Shown piece by piece: positions 25,455 through 34,639 of a DNA stretch of 64,000 nucleotides. Origin of the DNA: Candidatus Sulfuricurvum sp. RIFRC-1 (GTDB lineage: Bacteria; Campylobacterota; Campylobacteria; Campylobacterales; Sulfurimonadaceae). Below the pieces are notes generated by a model. It was not told the DNA's origin and ran no database searches. It saw only the letters and a program-made list of their open reading frames with translations. The stretch covers positions 558,001 through 622,000 of the forward strand of contig NC_020505.1 of assembly GCF_000310245.1 (NCBI RefSeq), in the 5' to 3' direction. The stretch's first letter is position 1, and each line of letters opens with the position of its first letter. The position numbers were made by a program, and so were the translations under genes.

Positions 25455-26108
25455 TTACCGTTTTTTCGCAGGAGGAGCCAAGTTGATTTGAGGCGGCGGT
25501 ATGATTGCCCCTTTACGCATCCAAATCAGATAGCCGTTGCGGGTAATATTGTGTTTGTCTTGAAAGGTATGGAGCGAACTGTGGCGAAATTCGCATGTTT
25601 CCAAAAGTTTGCGAAAATCATTATGAAGATGCAAAAACTCTTGCAATATTTCATAAGCGCGATCGGAGATGATGACGGTACTGATGATCAGATTTTTAAT
25701 TTCAATGTAGCGGGAACACTCATTCAACCCATCCCCCACAAAATTTTCATGCCCTAAAATGTCTTCAAAACGGTGTACTTTACCGGTGTGAACCGCCACA
25801 CGAATCCCTTTGAAATACGGGTACTCTTTCGCGATAAAATCGGAAAAATGGATAAAAGAGAGTCCTAAAATCGGACCGAATCCTTTGAGCCTCGGGTGTA
25901 GAATGCAGTAAAAACCGTCTCCGGTGGGGATGATCCCTTGTAGCATCTTCTCCATAGGGATACCGGAGATTTTGACCATTTTTTCAATCATCTTTTTATA
26001 GGTAAGAGAGAGATAGGAGATGATTTCGAGCTGCTCATCCATCGAGAGGCGAGAGAAATCAATAATATCGATAAGGACAATATCGGTATCGATCGCTCTT
26101 TTATTCAT
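25455..26108 (-). CDS. Class III nucleotidyl cyclase-like protein
   Basis: A 217-residue soluble protein; ATG 26108 is chosen because GGA lies six bases ahead, though an in-frame ATG at 26138 exists. VLIDIIDFSRLSMDEQLEI carries the first metal aspartates, GDGFYCIL the second metal site and VGDGLNECSRY the Asn-x3-Arg pair that stabilises the transition state in class III cyclases. The lysine that normally selects adenine, three residues before GDG, is replaced by isoleucine, so the substrate is uncertain. The C terminus is a basic, proline-rich tail. It could be an active cyclase of unusual specificity or a sensor without activity. Confidence 0.7.
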   Translation of the reverse strand: MNKRAIDTDIVLIDIIDFSRLSMDEQLEIISYLSLTYKKMIEKMVKISGIPMEKMLQGIIPTGDGFYCILHPRLKGFGPILGLSFIHFSDFIAKEYPYFKGIRVAVHTGKVHRFEDILGHENFVGDGLNECSRYIEIKNLIISTVIISDRAYEILQEFLHLHNDFRKLLETCEFRHSSLHTFQDKHNITRNGYLIWMRKGAIIPPPQINLAPPAKKR

Positions 26109-26242
26109 AGTTAATCCATCGTGCTTAGATAATCTCATTGTAGTCTAAATTTCCTAAAGATTGCTCAAAACATCACCCTTTGAGTTGTTAGAATGGTTTG
26201 AAAATGTGTTAAGATTGCCGAAAATAAAATGAGGCGATTTTC

Positions 26243-27739
26243 ATGCAAAAACGGACCAAAATTTTAGCAACAGTCGGACCGGCTTCGGATAGTGTTGAAA
26301 CTCTCACCGCTTTAATTAAAGCGGGTGTGAACGTTTTTCGTCTCAATTTTTCGCATGGAACCCATGAATATCATTCAAAAGTACTCAGCAATATCCGCAC
26401 CGCAATGCGTGAAACCGGTTTGCTTGTCGGGGTGCTGCAAGATATCAGCGGGCCGAAGATCCGTGTCGGTATGCTCAATGAAGATTTTTATTTTGAGAGC
26501 GGCGATCGGCTCGATTTTCAGTATGAACCTTGTACGGGGATGAAAGTTGGAGCACATCATTACCGCCTTTCCATTAACAAAAGCGATATTCTCCGTATGC
26601 TCAATGTGGATGATGCCGTATATTTGCACGATGGGAACATTCGTGCCCGTATCGTCGGGATAAACGGCGAATGCGTTCAGACTAAAATCGAAAACAAAGG
26701 GAAACTTTCTTCCAACAAAGGGCTTAATTTTCCCAATACACGACTCGGTATCGAAATTTTGACTGAAAAAGACAAAGCGGATATAGCATGGGGGGTGGCT
26801 AATAACGTCGATTTTATGGCCATTTCGTTTGTTCAAAATGCCGAAGATATGATCAAGGCGCGTGAAGTTGTCCGCTCTTGCGGCGGAGAGGTTCAGCTTT
26901 TTGCAAAAATCGAAAAATTCGATGCGGTTGAAAATATCGATGAAATTTTGCGTCAGGCGGATGGAATAATGGTCGCGCGGGGAGATTTGGGGATTGAGGT
27001 TCCCTATTACCGTGTCCCTACCATTCAAAAAATGCTGATCGATAAAGCGAATGAACACTCTAAACCGGTTATTACCGCAACACAGATGTTGTTATCGATG
27101 ACCGAAAAAGATATAGCGACACGGGCAGAGATCAGTGATGTCGCCAATGCGGTGCTCGATGGAACGGATGCCGTGATGCTCTCTGAGGAGAGTGCAATCG
27201 GACATAATCCGGTTTTGGTCGTCGAAACGATGGTCAATACGATTCAAGCGATTGAGGAGATTTATCCGTTCGGAAAATTTGACTTTGGGTATGATGATTC
27301 GATGGATGTGGTCAATGAATCGGCGGTGCGCTTGGGTGATTCGCTGAGCGCAGAGGGGATCATTGCGATGACAACATCGGGTTCATCGGCGAAAAAACTC
27401 TCCCGCTACCGTCCTCGAATGACGATTTATGCTGCAACACATGAAGAGAGAGTTGCCCGTTTACTGACGATTGTATGGGGTGTCGTGCCTGCGTATCTCA
27501 TCAAAAAAGGGCGTATTGAAGAGATGTTGAGCGATATTATTCAAAGCGGTTTGAACCGGAGTATCATCGATAAAAGCCAAACCTATATTTTTACGGCAGG
27601 ATATCCGATAGGAACGCCGGGGACAACCAATATTATCCGAATTTTACGTGAAAACGAGATTACTTTTTTTGGAGAGACGAAGTCGCACCCGATCAAAAGC
27701 AAAAAAAGTGAGGAGAGTAGAATCTCTACCTTGTTTTAG
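26243..27739 (+). CDS. pyk: Pyruvate kinase
   Basis: Converts phosphoenolpyruvate and ADP to pyruvate and ATP. The 498-residue protein starts MQKRTKILATVGPASD and has NVFRLNFSHGTHEYH, DISGPKIRVG, the active-site signature region with catalytic lysine in VQLFAKIEKFDAVEN, GIMVARGDLGIEVP, KPVITATQMLLSM and a C-terminal allosteric domain (TTSGSSAKKLSRYRP). The B domain is somewhat variant but complete. A TCATACGA/TCGTATGA hairpin follows the stop. Confidence 0.96.
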   Translation: MQKRTKILATVGPASDSVETLTALIKAGVNVFRLNFSHGTHEYHSKVLSNIRTAMRETGLLVGVLQDISGPKIRVGMLNEDFYFESGDRLDFQYEPCTGMKVGAHHYRLSINKSDILRMLNVDDAVYLHDGNIRARIVGINGECVQTKIENKGKLSSNKGLNFPNTRLGIEILTEKDKADIAWGVANNVDFMAISFVQNAEDMIKAREVVRSCGGEVQLFAKIEKFDAVENIDEILRQADGIMVARGDLGIEVPYYRVPTIQKMLIDKANEHSKPVITATQMLLSMTEKDIATRAEISDVANAVLDGTDAVMLSEESAIGHNPVLVVETMVNTIQAIEEIYPFGKFDFGYDDSMDVVNESAVRLGDSLSAEGIIAMTTSGSSAKKLSRYRPRMTIYAATHEERVARLLTIVWGVVPAYLIKKGRIEEMLSDIIQSGLNRSIIDKSQTYIFTAGYPIGTPGTTNIIRILRENEITFFGETKSHPIKSKKSEESRISTLF

Positions 27740-27748
27740 TTTTTAGGT

Positions 27749-27791
27749 TCATACGAAAATAATGGACTAAAAATTGCTTTTTATCGTATGA
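27749..27791 (+). terminator. Hairpin after pyk
   Basis: TCATACGA and TCGTATGA pair over 8 bp around a 27-base A/T-rich loop, ten bases after the pyk stop. The large loop and the following AGGGGCC make it a doubtful intrinsic terminator. Confidence 0.35.
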
Positions 27792-27863
27792 GGGGCCTAA
27801 GCGTTTGTTTCGTCACACCAGTTGCCCCTCAAAACACTCCCCCTTTACGCTACAATACCCTTT

Positions 27864-28580
27864 ATGAAAACCGATACCGTATTTACCAAACCCATCTCAA
27901 AACAGTTTGAATTTGATGCTGAAGTGGCAGCCGTATTTGATGATATGCTTCTTCGATCTGTCCCTTTTTATAAAGAGTCACAGGCACTAACCCGTCATTT
28001 TGCCATGAATGCTCTTGCTTCAGGGGGGATTGTCTATGATTTGGGGTGTTCCACTGCATCCTTGTTACTGGAGATTGAACGCTCTATCGGGAAAAGGGAA
28101 GATATTCGCCTTGTCGGAATTGATAATTCTGCTGCGATGATTACCCATGCCCGTAAAAAAATCGAAGTATACGGTTCGTCAGTCGAACTTTATGAGGGCG
28201 ATATTCTCCAATTTCCTTATGAAAAAGCCCAAGTTATCATCAGCAATTACACATTGCAGTTTATCCGGCCGATGGTTCGAGACTCATTGGTGCGTACCAT
28301 CAGTGATACATTGAACGAGGGCGGTGTTTTTATTTTCAGTGAAAAAGTAGTGAGTGAAGATCCGAAATTAAACAAAGAGCTGATCGATTGCTATTATGAT
28401 TTTAAAAAAGTGCAAGGATACAGTGAGTATGAGATTGTACAAAAGCGTGAAGCGCTCGAAAACGTTCTCATCCCTTATACGATGAATGAAAATATTCAGA
28501 TGGCGAAGAATAACGGTTTTAAAACCTGTGAAGTTCTTTTCAGATGGGCAAATTTCGCAACGTTTATCGCGATTAAATAA
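27864..28580 (+). CDS. cmoA: Carboxy-SAM synthase CmoA
   Basis: Makes carboxy-S-adenosylmethionine from SAM and prephenate for wobble-uridine modification of tRNA. From ATG 27864 (MKTDTVFTKPISKQFEFD) it has 238 residues. Typical stretches are VAAVFDDMLLRSVPFYKE, IVYDLGCSTASLL (SAM-binding glycine loop), VGIDNSAAMI, ISNYTLQFIRP and IFSEKVV. Upstream in-frame codons add a tail that is not conserved. cmoB is not in the window. Confidence 0.92.
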   Translation: MKTDTVFTKPISKQFEFDAEVAAVFDDMLLRSVPFYKESQALTRHFAMNALASGGIVYDLGCSTASLLLEIERSIGKREDIRLVGIDNSAAMITHARKKIEVYGSSVELYEGDILQFPYEKAQVIISNYTLQFIRPMVRDSLVRTISDTLNEGGVFIFSEKVVSEDPKLNKELIDCYYDFKKVQGYSEYEIVQKREALENVLIPYTMNENIQMAKNNGFKTCEVLFRWANFATFIAIK

Positions 28581-28583
28581 CTT

Positions 28584-28799
28584 CTATCTTACGCTACCGC
28601 CGGTTGGCTTTTGCGCCGGTTGAAGTGCCTCTTGGACCTCTTTATAATCGACGAGATTTTTATCGCATTGTTTATGATAGTACCCTTGGGCATCATAATA
28701 CTCTTCGCAGTCGTTGTAATAGCGCAGACTGATACCGCGATCATTAAAACATCCTGCGAACATCATCGGCAATAAAAGCAATACATAGTGTTTTTTCAT
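28584..28799 (-). CDS. Small lipoprotein
   Basis: A 71-residue protein starting MKKHYVLLLLPMMFAGC; the lipobox MFAGC predicts lipidation at C17 and an envelope location. The mature part is tyrosine- and cysteine-rich (YYNDCEEYYDAQGYYHKQC), which suggests one disulfide. No family is recognised. It lies between the converging cmoA and the nth gene on the same strand. Confidence 0.65.
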   Translation of the reverse strand: MKKHYVLLLLPMMFAGCFNDRGISLRYYNDCEEYYDAQGYYHKQCDKNLVDYKEVQEALQPAQKPTGGSVR

Positions 28800-28813
28800 G
28801 GGGTTATTGTATC

Positions 28814-29461
28814 TCATCGGGGTTTAAATCCATCCTTGCTTTTGCAAAACTCTGACAAAAAACACTCACTTTCACATTTGGGGTTTTTGGCGGTACAGAT
28901 GTAACGGCCAAAGAGTACCAGCCCTTGATGAAGTTGATGGAGATTGGTTTTAAACTTTTTTACCAAGGTCTCTTCCGTAGCGATGGCACTTAGATCATCG
29001 CTTAATCCCAACCGGTGGCTGACACGAAAAACATGAGTATCGACTGCCATAAGGTTGGCTTGTGTATACTCGATGAGGACAACGTGCGCCGTTTTTTGTC
29101 CCACACCGGCGAGAGTTACCAGCTCTTTTTCATCCAGTGGAATTTCCCCTCCGTACACGTCGACGACTCTTTTGGCCATTGCGATGAGATTGATTGCCTT
29201 GTTGTTAAAAAATGAGCAGCTTTGAATGATACGTTTTACATTCTCAACATCGGCATTAGCAAGTGCCTCAGGTGTCGGGTAGGTTTCAAATAAAGCGGGA
29301 GTAATGAGATTAACCCGTTTATCGGTGCATTGAGCGGAGAGGGCAACCGCAATGACCAATTCATACACATTGGAGTAACTGAGTTCCGTGACGGCATCAG
29401 AATAACGTTCTAAAAAAGCCTCTTTAATCGCTTCAATCTCTTTTTTGGTCGCTTTCTTCAT
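28814..29461 (-). CDS. nth: Endonuclease III (DNA glycosylase/AP lyase)
   Basis: Removes oxidised pyrimidines from DNA. From ATG 29461 (MKKATKKEIEAIKEAFLERY) it has 215 residues. The HhH motif with the catalytic lysine is LAGVGQKTAHVVL, and the catalytic aspartate is in AVDTHVFRVSHRLGL. The C-terminal iron-sulfur cluster cysteines are spaced C-x6-C-x3-C-x5-C (CTAKNPKCESECFLSEFC), one residue longer in the middle than the usual x2. A longer start at 29551 would overlap the kinase promoter. nth next to peb4 recalls Cj0595c-Cj0596. Confidence 0.94.
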   Translation of the reverse strand: MKKATKKEIEAIKEAFLERYSDAVTELSYSNVYELVIAVALSAQCTDKRVNLITPALFETYPTPEALANADVENVKRIIQSCSFFNNKAINLIAMAKRVVDVYGGEIPLDEKELVTLAGVGQKTAHVVLIEYTQANLMAVDTHVFRVSHRLGLSDDLSAIATEETLVKKFKTNLHQLHQGLVLFGRYICTAKNPKCESECFLSEFCKSKDGFKPR

Positions 29462-29575
29462 CCCGTTCAGTCCATTTTTTGAGCGTATTGTAACATGAGG
29501 TGAAAAAAAAACAGGAGTGTGAAGTTTTTGTGTTACAATAAACGATTTCAATCAAAATTAATGCAGGAGATGATT

Positions 29576-31522
29576 TTGGGATTGTTCAGTATGATTCAAA
29601 AACTTTTTAGTAAAGATGAGAACCGCTTTGCCCAAGACGCAGAGCAAAATATTAACAAAGAGCTTTTTTACAAAGTACTGGATACGGATACGGATCCATT
29701 GCTTTTTTTTACGAAAGAGAGCGGGTGGATCGGAGCAAATAAAGCTTTTTTTGATTTAGTACCGGTTCATAATATCGAGGAATTGCGGCATAATCATGAG
29801 AGTATCCGCGAGCTTTTCGACCATGAAGATGAAGAAGTTTTTACCGAATACGATAAAAGCTGGTTGGATTATCTGCGTACCCATTTCCCGAAAGGATACG
29901 GGTTGGGGATTGTCGATACGGCAGGAAAAATGCATGCGATGTCGGCAACCTCGACTTTGATACAAGAGGGGGGAACCGATCTCTATCTGCTTCGGTTGGA
30001 AGATCAAAGCAATCTTGTAGACCTAAAAGCCGAAGTGGTTAAGGTTGAACAGCTTAAAAGTAAATTTCTCGCCAATATCGGACATGAATTTCGGACCCCG
30101 ATGAACGGTATTTTAGGTTTTGTCGAACTCCTTTCAAAAACGTCTCCTAGCGATACTCAGCTCGAATACATCCATTCGGTTCAAGGATCGGCGCGTAATC
30201 TGATGTCCAATATCGAAAATCTTCTCGATTTGGCCCAAATGCAAAACGGCCGATTAAATGTGAGTAAATCTGAATTTAACATTGTGGCTGAGATGGAAGA
30301 ACTCGCTCGCGGAGCCGTTTCAATGGGAGGCGACAAAGGGGTCGGAATTTTATGTTTTATTGATCCTAAACTACCTACCTACGTTACCGGTGACATCCGT
30401 AAAATCAAACAAGTTATCAATAATCTCTTTAATAATGCATTGAAATTCACCCAAATCGGCGGACGTATTACGGTTGAGGTAAAATTGCTCAAACGTAATA
30501 CGACAGGGACCTGTAATATCGGATTTAGTGTCAAAGACACCGGTAAGGGGATCAGTAAAGCAGAGATGAACAATATTACTCGCCCCTTTGTATCGGGGGA
30601 TCATGCCGACAACCGTTTAGGGGTTGGGTTAAGTCTTTCCCATGGATTGATATCCTTGATGGGGGGAGAACTTAAAATTACCAGTGATGAGGGGAAAGGT
30701 TCTTCGTTTAGCTTTGCTCTGACGTTGGAAGGCTCATCCGATCATGCAATGCAGATGATCAATGCCCACAGTGTTAAGGTTGCATTGATCGATGAAAAGC
30801 GGCTTGATGACGCCAACCATCTCACGAACTATTTACGCAGTTTCGGCGTAAGTGTTACGAAAACGCAAATGATCGATGAAACGATTTTTGAAAATGCGGA
30901 AGTTGTCTATTTGATTGCGTCTCAGGAAAAAAGTGATTGGACAATGAGTCTATCAAGAATGAAGCGGGAGTGTAAAACCGTTCTTCTTTTAGATGAGCAT
31001 GAACGGTTTCAGGCAAAAATGCTCCATGTTATCGATATCCCGCTCTCCAAACCGCTTCTGCCTACCTCTTTGTTGGATCATTTGATTAACGTTTTTGGTA
31101 TTACGAAAGAAGCACCGGTAATGGCTCCGCAGATTCAACGAGGGGTTAGTGCTTTGGTTGTTGAAGACAATCTGATTAATCAACGTTTGATAAAATTGTT
31201 GCTCAAAGAGTACGGTATTAACGTTATTGCCGTTTCCAATGGAGATGAAGCGGTTGAAACATGTCGCGAGCATACATTCGATATTGTCTTTATGGATATT
31301 GATATGCCGATTAAAGACGGTATCTTGGCAACCCAAGAGATTAAAGCCGAAGAGGGCCCTGCACGGGTTGGACGTATGCCGATTATTGCGTTGACGGCAT
31401 TGGCGATGGAAGGGGATCGAGAGTATATTTTAGGACGAGGATTGGATGATTATCTTTCTAAACCTCTTACCCGAGAAAAACTCGAATATGTTCTTCACAA
31501 ATATTTGCACGTTAAAGTATAA
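29576..31522 (+). CDS. Hybrid sensor histidine kinase/response regulator (first of two)
   Basis: A roughly 648-residue cytosolic sensor without membrane helices. Domains in order: PAS-like N terminus (about 30-140), HisKA with phosphoacceptor His in NIGHEFRTPMNGILGF, HATPase (NNLFNNALKFT, VKDTGKGIS, GVGLSLSHGL), a degenerate receiver without a phosphorylatable aspartate (about 405-510, ending LSKPLLPTSLL) and a normal C-terminal receiver (VVEDNLINQRL, IVFMDIDMP, LTALAM, YLSKPL). TTG 29576 is preferred because AGGAG lies seven bases ahead; ATG 29570 is too close to it. No output domain, so phosphate is likely passed on. A paralogue follows after 12 bases. Confidence 0.9.
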   Translation: MGLFSMIQKLFSKDENRFAQDAEQNINKELFYKVLDTDTDPLLFFTKESGWIGANKAFFDLVPVHNIEELRHNHESIRELFDHEDEEVFTEYDKSWLDYLRTHFPKGYGLGIVDTAGKMHAMSATSTLIQEGGTDLYLLRLEDQSNLVDLKAEVVKVEQLKSKFLANIGHEFRTPMNGILGFVELLSKTSPSDTQLEYIHSVQGSARNLMSNIENLLDLAQMQNGRLNVSKSEFNIVAEMEELARGAVSMGGDKGVGILCFIDPKLPTYVTGDIRKIKQVINNLFNNALKFTQIGGRITVEVKLLKRNTTGTCNIGFSVKDTGKGISKAEMNNITRPFVSGDHADNRLGVGLSLSHGLISLMGGELKITSDEGKGSSFSFALTLEGSSDHAMQMINAHSVKVALIDEKRLDDANHLTNYLRSFGVSVTKTQMIDETIFENAEVVYLIASQEKSDWTMSLSRMKRECKTVLLLDEHERFQAKMLHVIDIPLSKPLLPTSLLDHLINVFGITKEAPVMAPQIQRGVSALVVEDNLINQRLIKLLLKEYGINVIAVSNGDEAVETCREHTFDIVFMDIDMPIKDGILATQEIKAEEGPARVGRMPIIALTALAMEGDREYILGRGLDDYLSKPLTREKLEYVLHKYLHVKV

Positions 31523-31534
31523 GGAGCAGATACT

Positions 31535-33451
31535 ATGGTCTATATCCAAGGTTTTGAACAAGAAAATGCCCATCTGATAGGGTTGCTCACGTCATGTTCC
31601 CATTTACATTCTGATCCGATGGTTTATACCGATCTCTCTGGGAGTCTGCTCGGTTCCAATGAGTTATTGATAGAACTGCTTAATGTCAAAGCATTGGAAG
31701 ATATTGCCCCTATATCAACATGGTTTGATCCTCAGGGGGTGGACCTCTCCTATCTTCTCTCAAAATCGGGAGATTATCGAGGAAAAATTGGTGTCGGTGA
31801 CATCAGTTATGATGTTTCGGTAAAATCAGAGGTGCTTTTACTGGAAAATATTTCGATTGTCGGAGTGGTTTTTCGAGATATATCGATTATTGAACGGGCT
31901 CGTGCGGCTGAGCGTTATTTTGAACAGTTCAAAAAGAAATTTTTGACCAATATCTCACATGAATTTCGTACCCCGATGAATGCTATTATCGGCTTTAGCG
32001 ATCTTTTGAAAAACTCTCCCTTAAGCTCATGGCAGCAAGAGTATGTGGACATGACAAGCCGAAGTGCTCAATCGATGATGCGCAATATTGAAAATCTTTT
32101 GGAGATGATGCAAGTAGAGAGTGGAAGCGTTCATACCAATCTGGCATTATTCAACCCTCTTGAAGTGTACGAGAGCTTTTCACAACAATTTTGCGATCTT
32201 GCCTTATCCAAAGAGATCGGATTGATGTTCTTGATTGATCCCCATTTGCCAAAAACAATGATCGGGGATCAGGATAAGATCCTCTCCATTATGCGTAATC
32301 TCATCCAAAACGGTATTAAATTTACCGCTGATGGGGGACGTGTCCTTGTTGAAATCCTCATTGTTAAAGAGGAAGGGAATTTCGTTGAAGTTGAATACGC
32401 GGTAAGTGATACGGGGTGCGGTATTGAACAAGAGAAAATGAAAACGCTTCTTCGCCCGTTTGCTTCGGCTTGGGATAATCAGCGTCGCGGTAAAGACGGA
32501 CTTGGGATCGGTTTGAGCTTGAGTCATAAATACGTGGATATGATGGATTCGCATTTGATGCTCGCATCGCAAAGCGGCAAGGGTTCACGATTCTCATTTC
32601 GGGTAACCCATCAGCTCAACGAAGAGGGGACATTCGATTTTGTGACAGGAACACGTGCGTGTATCTATACTGAAGGCCTCCAAGTCTCTACGCAAGGTGC
32701 ATTGTTACTGAAATATCTTGAATTGTTCGATGTTCGGACCAAAGTGATCCACGATCTTATTACCACAACCTTGAATGAGAGTGATGTCCTCTTTATGGAT
32801 GTTTCGCATATTTCGAAATCGCAAATCGATGCGATCAATGCAACCTATCCGACGTTAGGGGTTGTGCCGATCATGAAACTTGATTACGGAGAGCATGCGG
32901 ATACATTAATCGATTCGGTCTCTTCCATCGTCACCTTACCGATACTTCCGAGTTCGTTGCATAAAACGTTAGCCGTTATCTGGAACCGGATGCCAAAAGA
33001 GTATATTTCCCGCTCGCCTGAGGCGCAAAGTGTCCCGAAAGCCGAAAATATTAAAATCTTAGTGGCAGAGGATAATCTTATCAACCTTAAATTGCTTGAA
33101 ACTATTTTGCTTCAAGAACATTTCCGTGTGGTTGCGGTAGATAATGGACAGAAAGCGGTTGATAGTTATCTCAAAGAACATTTTGATCTGGTATTGATGG
33201 ATATCGATATGCCGGTTATGGACGGGTTGATGGCAAACCGTCTTATCAAAGAGATTGATAAACGAGATTCCCGAGGGTTTGTGCCGGTTATCGCCTTAAC
33301 CGCCCATGCATTGTTCGGTGATCGTGAACGGATTGTTGCGGCAGGATTGGATGCCCACTTAGCCAAACCGATCGATAAACATTTTCTTTTACAGACCATA
33401 GACCGTTATTTAAAAATTGCTCAACAAAAACGACAAAGCAACATCGTTTAA
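31535..33451 (+). CDS. Hybrid sensor histidine kinase/response regulator (second of two)
   Basis: A 638-residue paralogue of the preceding gene with the same order: variable PAS-like N terminus (about 20-130), HisKA (NISHEFRTPMNAIIGF), HATPase (RNLIQNGIKFTADGG, VSDTGCGI, GLGIGLSLSH), a degenerate receiver (about 370-480, ending LPILPSSL) and an intact receiver (VAEDNLINLKL, LVLMDIDMPVMDG, LTAHAL, HLAKPI). The two probably arose by tandem duplication and then took on different input domains. It is coupled to the first by close spacing. Signal and partner are unknown. Confidence 0.9.
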   Translation: MVYIQGFEQENAHLIGLLTSCSHLHSDPMVYTDLSGSLLGSNELLIELLNVKALEDIAPISTWFDPQGVDLSYLLSKSGDYRGKIGVGDISYDVSVKSEVLLLENISIVGVVFRDISIIERARAAERYFEQFKKKFLTNISHEFRTPMNAIIGFSDLLKNSPLSSWQQEYVDMTSRSAQSMMRNIENLLEMMQVESGSVHTNLALFNPLEVYESFSQQFCDLALSKEIGLMFLIDPHLPKTMIGDQDKILSIMRNLIQNGIKFTADGGRVLVEILIVKEEGNFVEVEYAVSDTGCGIEQEKMKTLLRPFASAWDNQRRGKDGLGIGLSLSHKYVDMMDSHLMLASQSGKGSRFSFRVTHQLNEEGTFDFVTGTRACIYTEGLQVSTQGALLLKYLELFDVRTKVIHDLITTTLNESDVLFMDVSHISKSQIDAINATYPTLGVVPIMKLDYGEHADTLIDSVSSIVTLPILPSSLHKTLAVIWNRMPKEYISRSPEAQSVPKAENIKILVAEDNLINLKLLETILLQEHFRVVAVDNGQKAVDSYLKEHFDLVLMDIDMPVMDGLMANRLIKEIDKRDSRGFVPVIALTAHALFGDRERIVAAGLDAHLAKPIDKHFLLQTIDRYLKIAQQKRQSNIV

Positions 33452-33489
33452 TATTGATTATTTTTTGCGTACTATACTTGCAAATGTAT

Positions 33490-33495
33490 TATAAT
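33490..33495 (+). promoter_or_regulatory. peb4: -10 box of peb4
   Basis: A perfect TATAAT about 48 bases before the peb4 start codon; no convincing -35 box is seen. Confidence 0.45.
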
Positions 33496-33542
33496 GCCGA
33501 AATCAAATCCCTTTGAAAAATAGGGAAAACACAAGGATAGCA

Positions 33543-34385
33543 ATGAAGCGATATTATGCCGCTTGGATTTTGGGTTTATTGTTGAGCGCGACGAGTGTAT
33601 CAGCCGCTGTTTTAGCAACCGTTAACGGAGATGAAATTACCTCTGAAGAAGTGAATAAAGTATTGATGGAGGGGACTCAGGGTCGTTTTGATTCTTTGCC
33701 TGCCGATAAACAAAATGAATTGCGCCAACGAATTATCGAAGGAATGATTGCACAAGAACTTGTCTACGATGATGCAAAACGAACCGGAGTATTGGATTCG
33801 AAAGAGTACAAACAAGAATTGGAAAAACTGGTTGATCGTCTAAAAATTCAGCTCGCAGCAAAAGTATGGGAACAACAGCAGTTTGAAGCAATTAAAGTGG
33901 ATGCCAAAGAGGTAAAAGCCTATTTTGATGCAAACCCGGAAGAATTTGTGGACAAAGAAAAAATCCGTGCTCGTCATATTTTGGTGAAAAGCGAAGCGGA
34001 AGCACAATCGATTATCAAAAGTATGAAAGCCCTCAGTGGGGAGAAACTCAAAACTGAGTTCATCACTCAAGCAAAATCCAAATCAACCGGACCGAGTGCG
34101 GCAAAAGGGGGTGACCTCGGTTACTTCCCACGCGGGCAAATGGTACCGTCATTTAACGATGCAGCTTTCGCGATGAAAGAGGGGACAATCTCTTCTACTC
34201 CGGTACAAAGTCAGTTTGGCTATCATGTTATTTATGTCGAAGATAAAAAAGCGGCGAAAAAACTCGGGTTTGATGATGTGAAAAACTTCATTGAGCAGCG
34301 TTTGAAAATGGATAAGTTTAAAGCGACGATGGAGAAAAAAATGTCTTCACTTCGCGAAAAAGCGAAAATCACCTACACAAAATAA
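33543..34385 (+). CDS. peb4: Periplasmic SurA/PrsA-like parvulin isomerase (PEB4 type)
   Basis: A 280-residue envelope chaperone from ATG 33543, with AAGGAT ahead. It has a signal peptide (WILGLLLSATSVSAA), an N-terminal chaperone domain (VLATVNGDEITSEEVNKVL) and a parvulin domain (about 140-235: IRARHILVKSEAEAQSIIK, KGGDLGYFPRGQMVPSFNDAAFAM, QFGYHVIYVEDKK). C. jejuni PEB4 (Cj0596) has the same build and helps outer-membrane protein assembly. There it precedes fba on the same strand; here fba is convergent, and 1.5 kb of accessory DNA lies between. Confidence 0.93.
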   Translation: MKRYYAAWILGLLLSATSVSAAVLATVNGDEITSEEVNKVLMEGTQGRFDSLPADKQNELRQRIIEGMIAQELVYDDAKRTGVLDSKEYKQELEKLVDRLKIQLAAKVWEQQQFEAIKVDAKEVKAYFDANPEEFVDKEKIRARHILVKSEAEAQSIIKSMKALSGEKLKTEFITQAKSKSTGPSAAKGGDLGYFPRGQMVPSFNDAAFAMKEGTISSTPVQSQFGYHVIYVEDKKAAKKLGFDDVKNFIEQRLKMDKFKATMEKKMSSLREKAKITYTK

Positions 34386-34405
34386 TCTTCATATTTCTAT
34401 TTTCC

Positions 34406-34437
34406 CGTCATTCCGTGCTTGACACGGAATCCATCTT
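34406..34437 (+). repeat. REP-like palindromic repeat, copy 2
   Basis: Same layout as 19005-19036, but the stem is ATTCCGTG-CTTGA-CACGGAAT. Two base pairs differ from copy 1 and both are changed on both sides, so pairing is conserved. It follows peb4 by about 20 bases. Confidence 0.8.
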
Positions 34438-34557
34438 CCTATTCACCTTTTACCCACTGCTAAAATACTAATCACGGCAGATAACAAAAGATTTGTAAAT
34501 CAAACCTCATCTTGCTATAATCCTTATATCATGTTAAAAAATACAAAATAATTATCC

Positions 34558-34587
34558 CTCGTTCCCACTCTCCGAGTGGGAACGCAT
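34558..34587 (+). repeat. Second palindromic repeat family
   Basis: GTTCCCACTC-TCC-GAGTGGGAAC is a perfect 10-bp stem, framed by CTC and GCAT. Repeats of the type CGTTCCCA...TGGGAACGCAT are widespread REP-like elements in other bacteria. A weaker partner with GCGGGAAC lies at 34622-34646. The whole gap 34386-34721 consists of these repeats, a TATAAT box at 34515-34520 and a short reading-frame relic. Confidence 0.65.
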
Positions 34588-34639
34588 ACAAGTACTCGTA
34601 CGGATAGAGTGACAGAAGAAGTGCTCCTTCTCAGGAGAG

